This document shows, piece by piece, positions 54,027-62,103 of a stretch of 64,000 nucleotides of DNA. The notes beneath the pieces are model-generated. The model was not told the DNA's origin, did not search any database, and saw only the letters and a program-made list of their open reading frames with translations. Position 1 is the first letter of the stretch. Each line of letters starts with the position of its first letter. A program made the position numbers and the translations under genes. This DNA is from Kibdelosporangium philippinense (GTDB taxonomy: Bacteria; Actinomycetota; Actinomycetes; Mycobacteriales; Pseudonocardiaceae): NCBI RefSeq assembly GCF_021390435.2, contig NZ_JAJVCN010000003.1:1989501-2053500 (forward strand), read 5' to 3'.

Positions 54027-54059
54027 AAACCGCAGCTCACACGGGGTGAACTGCGGTTT
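54027..54059 (+). terminator. Integrase terminator beside att2
   Basis: Arms aaaccgcagctcac and gtgaactgcggttt, one mismatch, ending in TTT. It is homologous to the hairpin at 30121-30149. Confidence 0.75.
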
Positions 54060-54064
54060 AGCGG

Positions 54065-54109
54065 TGGAGCCGCCTAAGGGAATCGAACCCTTGACCTACG
54101 CATTACGAG
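54065..54109. repeat. att2: 45-bp copy of the tRNA-Thr 3' part
   Basis: Identical to 60291-60335. It marks the right end of the NRPS island and the left end of element II. Nine further bases (gactcggga) match att3 rather than the tRNA. Confidence 0.93.
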
Positions 54110-54240
54110 GACTCGGGAGCCCTGTCCGAACGTGTCCACGTCCGTCCGTTTGCGCTGGTCAGTGAGACAGCTGGAACAGTTGGGGGCTCTCCGGACAGGG
54201 CCGGACTGAGACGGGAACTGAGACGGCGGACGGGGGCCAG

Positions 54241-54327
54241 GAGCGCGCCTAGCGTTCGCCACCTGCATAGCACTCGGAAGTGCTAGACCTAGCACCCGCG
54301 CTAGCGGCTGGCACGCAGCTTGACCAG
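54241..54327. repeat. Conserved element-end repeat, copy 1
   Basis: 87 bp that match 59046-59132 at 86 positions. Both copies lie 120-135 bp to the right of an att copy (att2 and att3). They contain the inverted repeat tagcact-cgga-agtgcta and several CTAG/GCTAGC motifs, as might suit integrase or excisionase arm sites. Confidence 0.85.
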
Positions 54328-54398
54328 CGCGCTAGCGACTAGCAGGCCACTACGGCTGAACCAGCAGGGAGGCCGCGGGAACCCCTCCTGTGAGGTGG

Positions 54399-54561
54399 AT
54401 GAGGCCGGGATGAGTTCGGCCAGCGCGGGATGAGTTGCCTCATTCCGCATGAGGCGCGGCCGACCTGCACGAATGAGCGGAATGAGGGGAATGAGTGCTT
54501 GCCGCGGCCTGCCCGGCAGGCTCCCCGGTTACAGGCGTGCGCGGACTGCGACAGGCCTCAT
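54399..54561. repeat. Cluster of nine ATGAG/CTCAT motifs, iteron-like
   Basis: ATGAG occurs at 54399, 54410, 54430, 54449, 54473, 54482 and 54491, and its complement at 54439 and 54557. Three copies at 54471-54497 form an exact 9-bp tandem array of GAATGAGnG. Such spacing is typical of protein-binding iterons and could be a replication or transfer site of an integrative element. Confidence 0.5.
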
Positions 54562-55199
54562 TCAGCCCCTGCCGGGCCAGGCGTCGCGGGAGGCCTTACG
54601 CGACGGCACGGTAGCCCTCTCCCTCTACCCGGGTAGACCCCTGTGGCATGGGTCGTGACCAGCGCGGTAATGGGGGGGGTAGACACCCGTCGAGAGGACG
54701 TGACGGGGGAATTTCCGGGCCGGACGCAGGATGGCCTGTCGCTGAGCGCTGGACCATCCACACCAGGCGAGTCGAGATAGGCGCTCTACGGCATCTCAGG
54801 GCGTGATCGCTGGGGATCGCCCCCACCTTTTCCAGCCTCTTCCTCTCCCGAGGCCAGACAGGGCGGTGTCACTCCCCTGCCACTCAAGTTTCCGCAGGTC
54901 AGGCACCATAGAGTGACAAAGTTACAGGTGTGACAGCGACGCAATGGCCGATTGTCACACCTTTCGGTTGAGAACCCCCACCGTGTGTCCTAACGTGCCC
55001 CGATTTTCTCGCAGTACTCCCCACTGTTCCAGGAAACTCAAGCCCGCCCAGCGTCGATTTAGCGCCAATGTCACATTTTTGCCTCTTCGCGACGGACGTG
55101 GCCCCTTGTGTCAAGGTCTGACGACGGGTCCAATCTAGGGTTTATGCGCGTATAACACCAGGCAAAGGAGAAAGTCTAACATCAAGTAAAGGAGAGAAC

Positions 55200-55754
55200 A
55201 TGGGTATGCCCTCATGGAGGGTCAGCTTCATCTCGGCTGGCGCCCTTCTGTTGACCCTGGTCGCCCTGTCGACAGTTAAAGTGAGTGCGCACGCAACAGT
55301 GGCCGCGCCACTGCCCAAGCAAGCCTTCGTCGAGATCATCAACGTAAACAGTGGAAAATGCCTTGATATTCGCACCGAGGACGGCGCTTTCAATAACGGA
55401 GCTCGTATACAGCAAATTAATTGCAAGGGCATCCCGGGGCAAAGATGGAAATTTGTCCCGGTAGGCGACGGCCGCCACCACCAAATAGTTAGCGAGCTAA
55501 GTGGCAAGTGTATTGATGTTAACGGCGGCTGGATCGGTAATGGCGTGCCGATCATCCAGCATGATTGTCATTCCGGATGGAATCAGCAATGGGCAATTAC
55601 CGCCTTGGGAACCTTTCCCGTCCAGACATACACGTTTACCGCTCGTCACAGCGGTCAGTGTCTTGACGTCCCGAGATCCTCTACTGGAAATGAAGTACCT
55701 CTCTGGCAACATACCTGCAACGGTACCGCTGCCCAACAGTTCAGGCTTCGCTGA
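55200..55754 (+). CDS. Secreted ricin-type beta-trefoil lectin
   Basis: A 184-aa exported protein. The signal peptide runs to about residue 31 (SFISAGALLLTLVALSTVKVSA). The rest is one ricin B-type beta-trefoil: three homologous subdomains, each with a conserved Cys-Leu/Ile-Asp (GKCLDIR, GKCIDVN, GQCLDVP) and a QxW-type end (GQRWKF, NQQWAI, AQQFRL). There is no catalytic domain, so it should bind carbohydrate outside the cell. ATG 55200 has AAAGGAGAG just upstream. GC is lower than in the chromosome. It lies between a relic and a pseudogene of the same minus-strand gene family, so it was probably inserted there. Confidence 0.85.
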   Translation: MGMPSWRVSFISAGALLLTLVALSTVKVSAHATVAAPLPKQAFVEIINVNSGKCLDIRTEDGAFNNGARIQQINCKGIPGQRWKFVPVGDGRHHQIVSELSGKCIDVNGGWIGNGVPIIQHDCHSGWNQQWAITALGTFPVQTYTFTARHSGQCLDVPRSSTGNEVPLWQHTCNGTAAQQFRLR

Positions 55755-55834
55755 CAGCGGCTTGCGCTGATCACTGTCGGCAGGTCGGCCCCTGGCGAAC
55801 TGAGCCCTAATATCTGAGACCCGACGCGGCCTCT

Positions 55835-55869
55835 AGGTGTGACAGTGCCGCTAGCCAACTGTCACACCT
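55835..55869 (-). terminator. Hairpin after the broken gene at 55900
   Basis: A perfect 11-bp inverted repeat (aggtgtgacag) with a 13-nt loop, 31 bp beyond the stop codon of the minus-strand pseudogene. A sister hairpin (54926-54962) follows the relic of a related gene. Confidence 0.6.
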
Positions 55870-55899
55870 GGCCGCCACCGGGCGAAACCTGTTATGCCC

Positions 55900-56872
55900 C
55901 TAACGCGCCAAGATTTGGTCGCGATACTGCCACGCTCGCGCCAGAATGCATGCGCCCGGCGACGCCATCGGCTCAGAAGTCAGCAGCCGTTGCACGGTTT
56001 CCTCAGTAAACGGCAATCCTTCCGAAACTGAGTTTGAATCGGCCGCGGTAACCAGTACGCCCTCCGTGTTAATACGCACAGTCTCGCCGAAAAGTTCGTC
56101 AAAGACGTTATCGTCCATCACGACCACCGTAAGGATGGTCGCAGTCAAAGTCAGCGTATCCAAGCCCACGCCGACGCAATACGCTGCGACTGTTCCGTCG
56201 CGCCTAGCTTGCTGCAAGCTTCGATAGAGCGACCACCCTTCGTAGTCCAGGGGTTCATTCTGACTGCCGTCACGCTCAGGCTCCCCAAGCAATTCCTCAG
56301 AGTACTCACGAACCATATTGCGCCACAGGTCGAAGTCGTTATTCCGATCCCAGGATTTAACGCTAGAGGGCTGAAACTCGCCCGCCGGGATGAGACCGTA
56401 GATTCCCGCGGCCGTCGCAACTTTAGCCGGATCTCGTCAGTGCAGCAGGAAAGTAGCGTTTCCTGTCTCCCGATTCCGACGAAGAGTCAATGTCTCGATT
56501 GCGGGCATGACGGCCCGTCGGTGGAGATCAAAGGGGTCACCGATCAGCGCACGAAGCGGCAACGCGGTCCAGTCTTGCGCGGCTGCTTCCGTTTGCGCGC
56601 GGACCACCGCCGCTAGTTCATGCGCAGCGGCCTCTGACGCATCCAACTTGTCAAAGTAGGTTCCTAGTCCGAACTTCATTCGGCTCGAACCGGGTTTTAG
56701 TTCGGCCTCAAGGAGTCGATAACTCGCGCGGTTCTCAAAGAGGGACGGCGGGTCCGAGATACCGAATTGCGGAAGTGTATCGATCAAACCTACGTCCAGG
56801 TGCCCGCAATGGCAAAACAGCCTGCGCCTCCGGTTCCGTGCCTGTCACCGGAATATCGGCCGTGTCGTCTAG
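55900..56872 (-). pseudogene. Conserved actinobacterial protein of unknown function, 3' part, broken three times
   Basis: This is the C-terminal four fifths of a protein whose segments (LFENRASYRLLEAE, GLIPAGEFQPSS, DFDLWRNMVREYSEELLGEP) are familiar from a conserved actinobacterial family of unknown role. It is interrupted by IS701 at 56869-56872, by an extra base near 56751-56758 that shifts the frame, and by a TGA at 56437-56439 where the family has Trp (LLH-stop-RDPAK). The two open frames seen here (56437-56787 and 55900-56316) are therefore one dead gene. The 5' part is at 58340-58531. Confidence 0.85.
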
Positions 56873-58339
56873 TACGACAGCAGCACAGTGTGATCTTGGT
56901 GCGGGGTCGTGATCATGGGTGCGGCCACCGCGTGATCAACTTCGAGGTGTGATTGGACTCGAGGAAGACGCGGTGGCCGCGTCGGAGACTGTAGTAGACG
57001 AGGGTTTCGCCCGCTGGCAGGCCGGGTTTGACGACATGTTCGCGCTGGTAGCTGGCCGGTTCGCGCAGGCCGATTCGCGTGCCCGTGCTCAGAAGTACCT
57101 ACTAGGGCTGCTGTCTGGTGTGGAGCGCAAGAACTCCTGGTCGTTGGCGGAGCTCGCCGGGGAGAGCAGCCCGGACGGCATGCAGCGCCTGCTGAACTTC
57201 TACCGCTGGGACGCCGAGGCGGTGCGCGACGATGTGCGTGGCTACGTGCTGGCGCATCTGGATGACCCGAGTGGGGTGTTCGTCGGCGACGAGACCGGAT
57301 TCATCAAGAAGGGCACCAAATCCGCGGGTGTGCAACGCCAGTACACCGGCACCTCGGGCAAGATCGACAACTGTCAGGTCGGCGTGTTTCTGACCTATGT
57401 CTCCCGGCATGGCCGGGCGTTGATCGACCGGGAGCTCTACCTGCCGCAGAAGTCCTGGTGTGCCGACCGGGATCGCTGTCGCGAGGCCGGGATCGGCGAC
57501 GAGGTCGAGTTCGCGACCAAACCCGAGCTGGCCCGCCGGATGCTCGCCCGGCTGCTGGAGGCCGGGGTCACGGTGGGCTGGTTCACCGCGGACGAGCTCT
57601 ACGGCGACAACCCGGCCCTGCGCGACTGGCTGGCCGAGCAGGCGGTGAACTACGTGCTGGCGGTGTCCTGCGATTACCAGGTGACCACGCCGACCGGGCC
57701 GGCGCGCGCGGACGTGCTGGCCGGCCGGGCACCGGCGCGGGGCTGGCAGCGGCTCTCGGCCGGGCGGGGCAGCAAGGGCCACCGCTTGTATGACTGGCTG
57801 CTGATCGATCCCGGTCCCGGCGAGCGGCATCAGCTGCTGGTGCGTCGCTCGATCAGCGATCCGACCGATCTGGCCTACTACGTCTGCCACACCGCCGGTC
57901 CGGTGCCACTCGCGGAACTGGTGCGCGTGGCCGGATCCCGTTGGGCGGTGAAGGAAACGTTCCAGTTCGCCAAGAACGAGACCGGGCTGGACCATTATCA
58001 AGTCCGCAAGTACATCGCGTGGTACCGGCACATCACCCTGGCCATGCTCGCCGCGGCGTTCCTGGCCGTGACCGCCCATACTGAACGCATCCGCACCCCA
58101 CCACCGCCCCATCCGGCGCCGGAAAAGGGAGCGCCAGAACCGATCCTGACCGGCTGATCCCGTTATCCTGCAACGAAATACGACGACTCTGGGCCACCCT
58201 CACCCGTCCAATACACCCCCGAGCACACATCCAGCACTGGTCTACCTGGCGCCGACGCCACCAGACCCGCGCCCGTCACAGCCACTACCAGCGACAACAC
58301 CGCACATATCAACAGGCATAACACTGTGCTGCTGTCGTA
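56873..58339 (+). mobile_element. IS701-family insertion sequence, copy 2 (1467 bp)
   Basis: Same length, ends and orientation as the copy at 15919-17385. The 19-bp inverted repeats are at 56873-56891 and 58321-58339, and the target duplication is CTAG (56869-56872 and 58340-58343). Different flanking duplications show that the two copies inserted independently. Removing it restores an open frame across the broken gene (DIELDW-LDDTADIPVTG). Confidence 0.95.
56919..58157 (+). CDS. IS701-family transposase, copy 2
   Basis: A 412-aa DDE transposase, the same as copy 1 except for Thr in place of Ala near the C terminus (TAHTERIR). The catalytic segments GDETGFIKKGTKS and TADELYGDN are intact, so it should be active. 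As in copy 1 the start may be GTG 56919 or GTG 56949. It is the insertion that splits the conserved gene on the opposite strand. Confidence 0.93.
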   Translation: MRPPRDQLRGVIGLEEDAVAASETVVDEGFARWQAGFDDMFALVAGRFAQADSRARAQKYLLGLLSGVERKNSWSLAELAGESSPDGMQRLLNFYRWDAEAVRDDVRGYVLAHLDDPSGVFVGDETGFIKKGTKSAGVQRQYTGTSGKIDNCQVGVFLTYVSRHGRALIDRELYLPQKSWCADRDRCREAGIGDEVEFATKPELARRMLARLLEAGVTVGWFTADELYGDNPALRDWLAEQAVNYVLAVSCDYQVTTPTGPARADVLAGRAPARGWQRLSAGRGSKGHRLYDWLLIDPGPGERHQLLVRRSISDPTDLAYYVCHTAGPVPLAELVRVAGSRWAVKETFQFAKNETGLDHYQVRKYIAWYRHITLAMLAAAFLAVTAHTERIRTPPPPHPAPEKGAPEPILTG

Positions 58340-58531
58340 CTAGCCAGTCAAGCTCGATATCTTCAAGCCGTACCGGTCCGTCTGGCATCCAATCTGATGG
58401 TGCCATGAATGGCGCCGGTCCGACGCGAAGGTCTGGCCTGTAAAGGTCTGCCGCAACCTGCGCAAGTTCGCCGCGATGACGGTTTAGGTACCGGCGGACA
58501 CGTCGCCACTCTGTCTGGGCTAGTCGGCTAC
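58340..58531 (-). pseudogene. 5' part of the gene split by IS701 copy 2
   Basis: Minus-strand reading: QTEWRRVRRYLNRHRGELAQ, then VAADLYRPDLRV and GPVRLEDIELDW up to the CTAG duplication. Joined to 56868 and below it continues as one frame. No start codon remains; the sequence meets the integrase remnant at about 58530, so the gene also lost its own N terminus. Confidence 0.8.
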
Positions 58532-58643
58532 ATCCATGGCAAGCCGGTACATGCATGTGCCTGACGAGATCAAACAGGGCATCGCGGGCCAGCTAGACAA
58601 CCTGCTCTTGGCACCGCCTGACGACCGGCGGGAGACGGGTTAG
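58530..58643 (+). pseudogene. Integrase C-terminal remnant (element II)
   Basis: The last 37 codons of a tyrosine integrase: SMASRYMHVPDEIKQGIAGQ followed by LDNLLLAPPDDRRETG and TAG. The catalytic Tyr is present in SRYMHV. It is closely related to the remnant at 59684-60049, and the following 190 bp are also homologous up to the att copy. Confidence 0.85.
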
Positions 58644-58832
58644 ATCACGGGTTAGGTCCGCGCTGGCGGGTTAGATTGCTAACCCAGCGGGTTGGGTGCC
58701 TGATTCGGCGCCTGAGCTGGGCAAAGTTAGGTGGGTTAGCGGTTAGCTCACTCGCACGACCTACCGCAGGGGGCTGAAATGGCCGCCTGGCAAGAGGTTT
58801 CATCGCACCTAACTGAGACGGAAACTGAGACG

Positions 58833-58866
58833 AACGCCCGGCCGCCGTGACGGATGGCCGGGCGTT
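58833..58866 (+). terminator. Terminator beside att3
   Basis: Perfect 11-bp arms, aacgcccggcc (58833-58843) and its complement (58856-58866), ending in TT. The same type of hairpin precedes the tRNA at 60242. Confidence 0.75.
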
Positions 58867-58881
58867 GTCGCTGGTCAAGCA

Positions 58882-58926
58882 TGGAGCCGCCTAAGGGAAT
58901 CGAACCCTTGACCTACGCATTACGAG
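58882..58926. repeat. att3: 45-bp copy of the tRNA-Thr 3' part
   Basis: Identical to 60291-60335. It separates element II from element III. Confidence 0.93.
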
Positions 58927-59045
58927 GACTCGGGATAGTCGTTCGAGGCAGTCCGTAGCCGTACGTTCGCCCTGGTCAGTGACACGGCTGGAACAGGAGG
59001 GGGTTCTCCGGACAGGGCCGGACTGAGACGGCCGGACGGGAGCTA

Positions 59046-59132
59046 GAGCGCGCCTAGCGTTCGCCACCTGCATAGCACTCGGAAGTGCTAGACCTAGCAC
59101 CCGCGCTAGCGGCTGGCACACAGCTTGACCAG
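59046..59132. repeat. Conserved element-end repeat, copy 2
   Basis: Matches 54241-54327 at 86 of 87 positions, far better than the sequence around it. It lies 120 bp to the right of att3. Confidence 0.85.
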
Positions 59133-59211
59133 CTCGCTACTGATTTAGCCGCATTACCGTGTAGCCACGCGGTAATGCGCGGCCCGTCGGGCGCCCGGTA
59201 CGCTGCTGGTC

Positions 59212-59562
59212 ATGGCTCAGCCTGACGAATTGGAAGCCCGCGTCGCCGCCCTGGAGACACAAGTCCGGGAGTTGGCCGACCGCGTCAGGCTCAGCGAGCA
59301 GGATGCAGCCGCCGCCCGGGTTTTGGCTGGCGGGGCGGACCGCGATGTAGCGGAGATTCGCGGCGAGATCCGCGACTTCCGGCAGGCCACGACGTCCAGC
59401 TTCAACGCCATGCGTGAGGACGTGGCCGACCTTCGCACACAGGTCAGGGACGGATTCACCGAAATGCGCGGCAAATTCGACGCCACGGCCGCCGGGCAAC
59501 AGCAGATTGTGAACCTGCTCAACACCATCATCGGTCAGGGCGAACAGCGAGACGACCAGTAG
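59212..59562 (+). CDS. Small coiled-coil protein
   Basis: A 116-aa soluble protein that is almost entirely coiled coil: heptad-like LEARVAALETQVRELADRV, then DVAEIRGEIRDFRQAT and VADLRTQVRDGFTEMRG. The function is unknown. Similar short proteins are frequent beside tRNA-integrated elements of actinomycetes, to my knowledge. ATG 59212 starts it; the ribosome binding site is weak. It is the only intact gene of element III, so it may be cargo or a relic of a regulatory gene. A hairpin (cattaccg / cggtaatg) lies just upstream, at about 59151-59176. Confidence 0.6.
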   Translation: MAQPDELEARVAALETQVRELADRVRLSEQDAAAARVLAGGADRDVAEIRGEIRDFRQATTSSFNAMREDVADLRTQVRDGFTEMRGKFDATAAGQQQIVNLLNTIIGQGEQRDDQ

Positions 59563-59683
59563 CCGCCGCTCTACCGGCGAGTCAGCAGCGTTTCAAGCGT
59601 CTCAGCTGGCGTTGCACATCGAAAGCCCGTGTCGTCGTCACACATGCTCTCGGCTGCGTCATTGAAAGAAGACGGCGTAGTTC

Positions 59684-60049
59684 CAGCATCAGGAGGAGCA
59701 AGCCGAACAGCGGCGCTTGGCCGCGAACCTGTGGCAGGACAACGGATGGGTGTTCACTCAGCCCACCGGCAAGCCGATCGATCCGCGTGCGGACTACCAG
59801 GAGTGGCGAGACCTGCTCACCGTGGCAGAGGTCCGGGCGGCACGGCTGCACGACGCGCGCCACACCACGACAACCATGCTGCTGGTCCTCCGGACGCCTA
59901 TCCGGGCCGTCATGGAGCTGATGGGCTGGACGGCGGCATCCATGGCCAGCCGGTACATGCACGTGCCGGACGAGATCGAGCAGGGCATTGCCGGGCAGAT
60001 GGGCAACCTGCTGTGGTCACCGCCGGGCGACCAGCGGGAGGCGGGTTAG
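59684..60049 (+). pseudogene. Integrase C-terminal fragment (element III)
   Basis: About 120 codons of a tyrosine integrase, with HxxR in LHDARHTTTTMLL and the catalytic Tyr in SRYMHV. The first two thirds of the protein are missing: homology begins at about QEEQAEQRRLAANLW. The stop at 60047-60049 is followed by a 190-bp non-coding stretch, a terminator and the tRNA gene, which is the att site. It should be inactive without its N-terminal DNA-binding domain. Confidence 0.85.
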
Positions 60050-60241
60050 ATCACGGGTTAGGTCCGCGCAGCCGGGTTAGATTCCTAACTCGGCGGGTTA
60101 GGCGCCTGATTCGCGCCGCGAGCTGCGGGAAGTTAGCGGGTTAGGTGGGTTAGGTCCACGTGCGACACCCCGCCGCAGAGGGCCGAAACGGCAGTCTCAC
60201 AAGGGATGCCGTCAGAGCTAACTGAGACGCGAAATGAGACG

Positions 60242-60277
60242 AACGCCCGGCCACCATGTTCGGTGTCCGGGCGTTTT
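60242..60277 (+). terminator. Terminator between integrase fragment and tRNA-Thr
   Basis: Arms aacgcccgg (60242-60250) and ccgggcgtt (60267-60275) followed by TTTT. It can end transcription on the plus strand; the tRNA is read on the minus strand. Confidence 0.75.
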
Positions 60278-60290
60278 CGCTGGTCAAGCA

Positions 60291-60367
60291 TGGAGCCGCC
60301 TAAGGGAATCGAACCCTTGACCTACGCATTACGAGTGCGTCGCTCTGGCCGACTGAGCTAAGGCGGC
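60291..60367 (-). tRNA. tRNA-Thr (anticodon CGU), integration target
   Basis: A complete 77-nt cloverleaf with encoded CCA. Acceptor arms GCCGCCT and AGGCGGC, D arm GCTC/GAGC, anticodon arm ACGCA-CTCGTAA-TGCGT with anticodon CGT, and T arm AAGGG-TTCGATT-CCCTT. The 3' part (from anticodon loop to CCA) is repeated at 58882, 54065 and 30157, so this gene has been the target of repeated site-specific integration; each event restores the tRNA. Confidence 0.97.
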
Positions 60368-60489
60368 GTGTCCTCGACAAGTGTAGCGGGCCCCGTCGAG
60401 GCGTTTACGACCACCCGCTCGGGTGAGTCACCGATCGGCTGGTCGGTCGTTGGATGTGTGACGGCGGTCGCAAGAGGAGGGGTCCGTTC

Positions 60490-62103
60490 ATGCGCAGTAG
60501 CGCTTTCGCTATGCCAGCGGTTGTGGCTGTGCTCGCGCTTGTGGCCGCTCCTGGCGCCGCGTTGGCGCAGCCGCCTGCGACGACGCCGATTCCGCCGCCG
60601 AACAACCCGAACGACCCGCCTGCTTCCGCGCCCAATGGTCCCCAGCCGCTGGGGCATGCGATCGGGGACGCTGGCACCGCGCTTTCGATGATCCGGTTGT
60701 TGCCTGCGTCGGCTCCGACCAACACGATCCTGCCTGGTTATTCCGACAAGTTGCCGAAGCAGTCCGCGCTTGAGGTTGGGTTCGGGTTGTCGAGCGCTCA
60801 GGTCAACTCCGAGTCCTATCTGGCCACCGAGCACTCCATCGCTCAGGCTTCGCCTGGTGGGGTCGCTGTTCAGGGCAAGAGTCCGCAGTCGCCGGGTTCG
60901 GTCGCGCAGACTTCTCCCCCTGACAACACGAAGCCTATGACCTTCGGGCTCAATCCGCCGCAGACTCCGCTGGACGCGTTGGTGCGGGTTGGGTTGATGA
61001 ACGGGAGTGCGCACGCGCGATGGAGCGAGACTCTTGGCCCGTGTGTCACGCCGTTGTCCGACGCGAGCACGTCAGTTGCCAATTTGAGCCTGTTGAACGC
61101 GATTCCGACGCTTCCTGGCACCACCGATCTCACCGGGAAGCTCACTGACTCCAAGCTCAATCCTGATCAGCTGACCGCTCTCACCGATCAGCTCAAGGCT
61201 TTGCCTGGACCGTTGGCTGAGCTCGGCGGACTGCTCCCGGGGCCAGGCAGCGGTAAGGGTGATGGGTCGCTGATCAGCCTGCCGAACACGTTGTCCACGC
61301 GGTCGGTCGTCGAACTCGTCGACATTCCCGGTTCGGCGAACAAGGCCGTGCGGTCGACGTCCACCCTTCAGGTCGCCAGCCTCAACCTGCTTGGTGGGAC
61401 GCCGTTCGCGATGTCGATCAACGTCGTCAGCCAGCCGACGCTCCAGGTCACGTCCACCGGCGACGCCAAGACGTCGACCGTCAAGTACGTCGCGCCGGTC
61501 CTTCAGGTCAAGCAGGGCGACAAGGTTCTGTACACATTGGACGCCGCGCATCCGACTTTCGATGTGCCCATCGGCATTCCGCTTCCCGGCCTGAGCAGTC
61601 AGTTGCCGGACGCGTTCAAGAAGCTTCCGCTCGTCGGCGATCTCGCCAACGCGCTGCCGAAGGACTCGCCACTCATCCCCAAGGCCGGTGAGCTCAACCA
61701 GCTCAAGCTCGACATCGGCGTTTTCCGGCTGTCCATCGCGGGCCTTCAGCAGAAGACCGATGACATGACGCAGCCGTTCAAGGGCCACCAGCTCGCCGCC
61801 AGCGCGCGCATGCTCGACCTGCAGCTGCTGCCGACGCAAGCGCTTGGTCTGCCTGGCCTTCCGTCCGCGTTGGCGCAGGTGTCGCTGGGTGAGCAGATCG
61901 CGCGGGCCGCGGCGCCGACCGGCGGGGTGGTGTGTGGGACCGCGGGCGGGCCGCCTGCCAAGGCACCACCACAGAAAGAGCCGCCGCTCGCGTACACGAG
62001 CGCGTACCAAGCAATTCCGATGTTCTGGACGGGCACGACGCTGCTGATGCTCGGCGTCATCATGGTCGCCGCGCTTCCCCGGCGGCGCCGCGATCAGCCG
62101 TAG
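60490..62103 (+). CDS. Secreted, membrane-anchored protein of unknown function
   Basis: A 537-aa exported protein. The signal peptide (MRSSAFAMPAVVAVLALVAA) is followed by a Pro-rich stretch (ATTPIPPPNNPNDPP), a long beta-rich exterior part, and a C-terminal membrane anchor (FWTGTTLLMLGVIMVAALP) with a basic RRRR tail. No LPXTG is seen, so it is held by the helix and not by sortase. I do not know the family. ATG 60490 has GAGGAGGGG upstream. It faces holB and their ends overlap by 10 bp, a tight convergent arrangement. Confidence 0.8.
   Translation: MRSSAFAMPAVVAVLALVAAPGAALAQPPATTPIPPPNNPNDPPASAPNGPQPLGHAIGDAGTALSMIRLLPASAPTNTILPGYSDKLPKQSALEVGFGLSSAQVNSESYLATEHSIAQASPGGVAVQGKSPQSPGSVAQTSPPDNTKPMTFGLNPPQTPLDALVRVGLMNGSAHARWSETLGPCVTPLSDASTSVANLSLLNAIPTLPGTTDLTGKLTDSKLNPDQLTALTDQLKALPGPLAELGGLLPGPGSGKGDGSLISLPNTLSTRSVVELVDIPGSANKAVRSTSTLQVASLNLLGGTPFAMSINVVSQPTLQVTSTGDAKTSTVKYVAPVLQVKQGDKVLYTLDAAHPTFDVPIGIPLPGLSSQLPDAFKKLPLVGDLANALPKDSPLIPKAGELNQLKLDIGVFRLSIAGLQQKTDDMTQPFKGHQLAASARMLDLQLLPTQALGLPGLPSALAQVSLGEQIARAAAPTGGVVCGTAGGPPAKAPPQKEPPLAYTSAYQAIPMFWTGTTLLMLGVIMVAALPRRRRDQP

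Larger units (their letters stand above)
54110..55199. other. Mostly non-coding left end of element II
   Basis: I see no intact gene in this 1.1 kb. It holds an element-end repeat (54241-54327), a cluster of ATGAG motifs (54399-54561), and the 3' relic of a gene related to the pseudogene at 55900. In the minus-strand frame the relic reads EYCEKIGAR and stops at about 54990, then has a hairpin (54926-54962). GC falls from about 54900 on. Confidence 0.6.

Noticed and set aside
54430..54826. Several short frames over the ATGAG cluster
   Set aside because: They are short, overlap each other on both strands and have no conserved sequence; the region looks non-coding.
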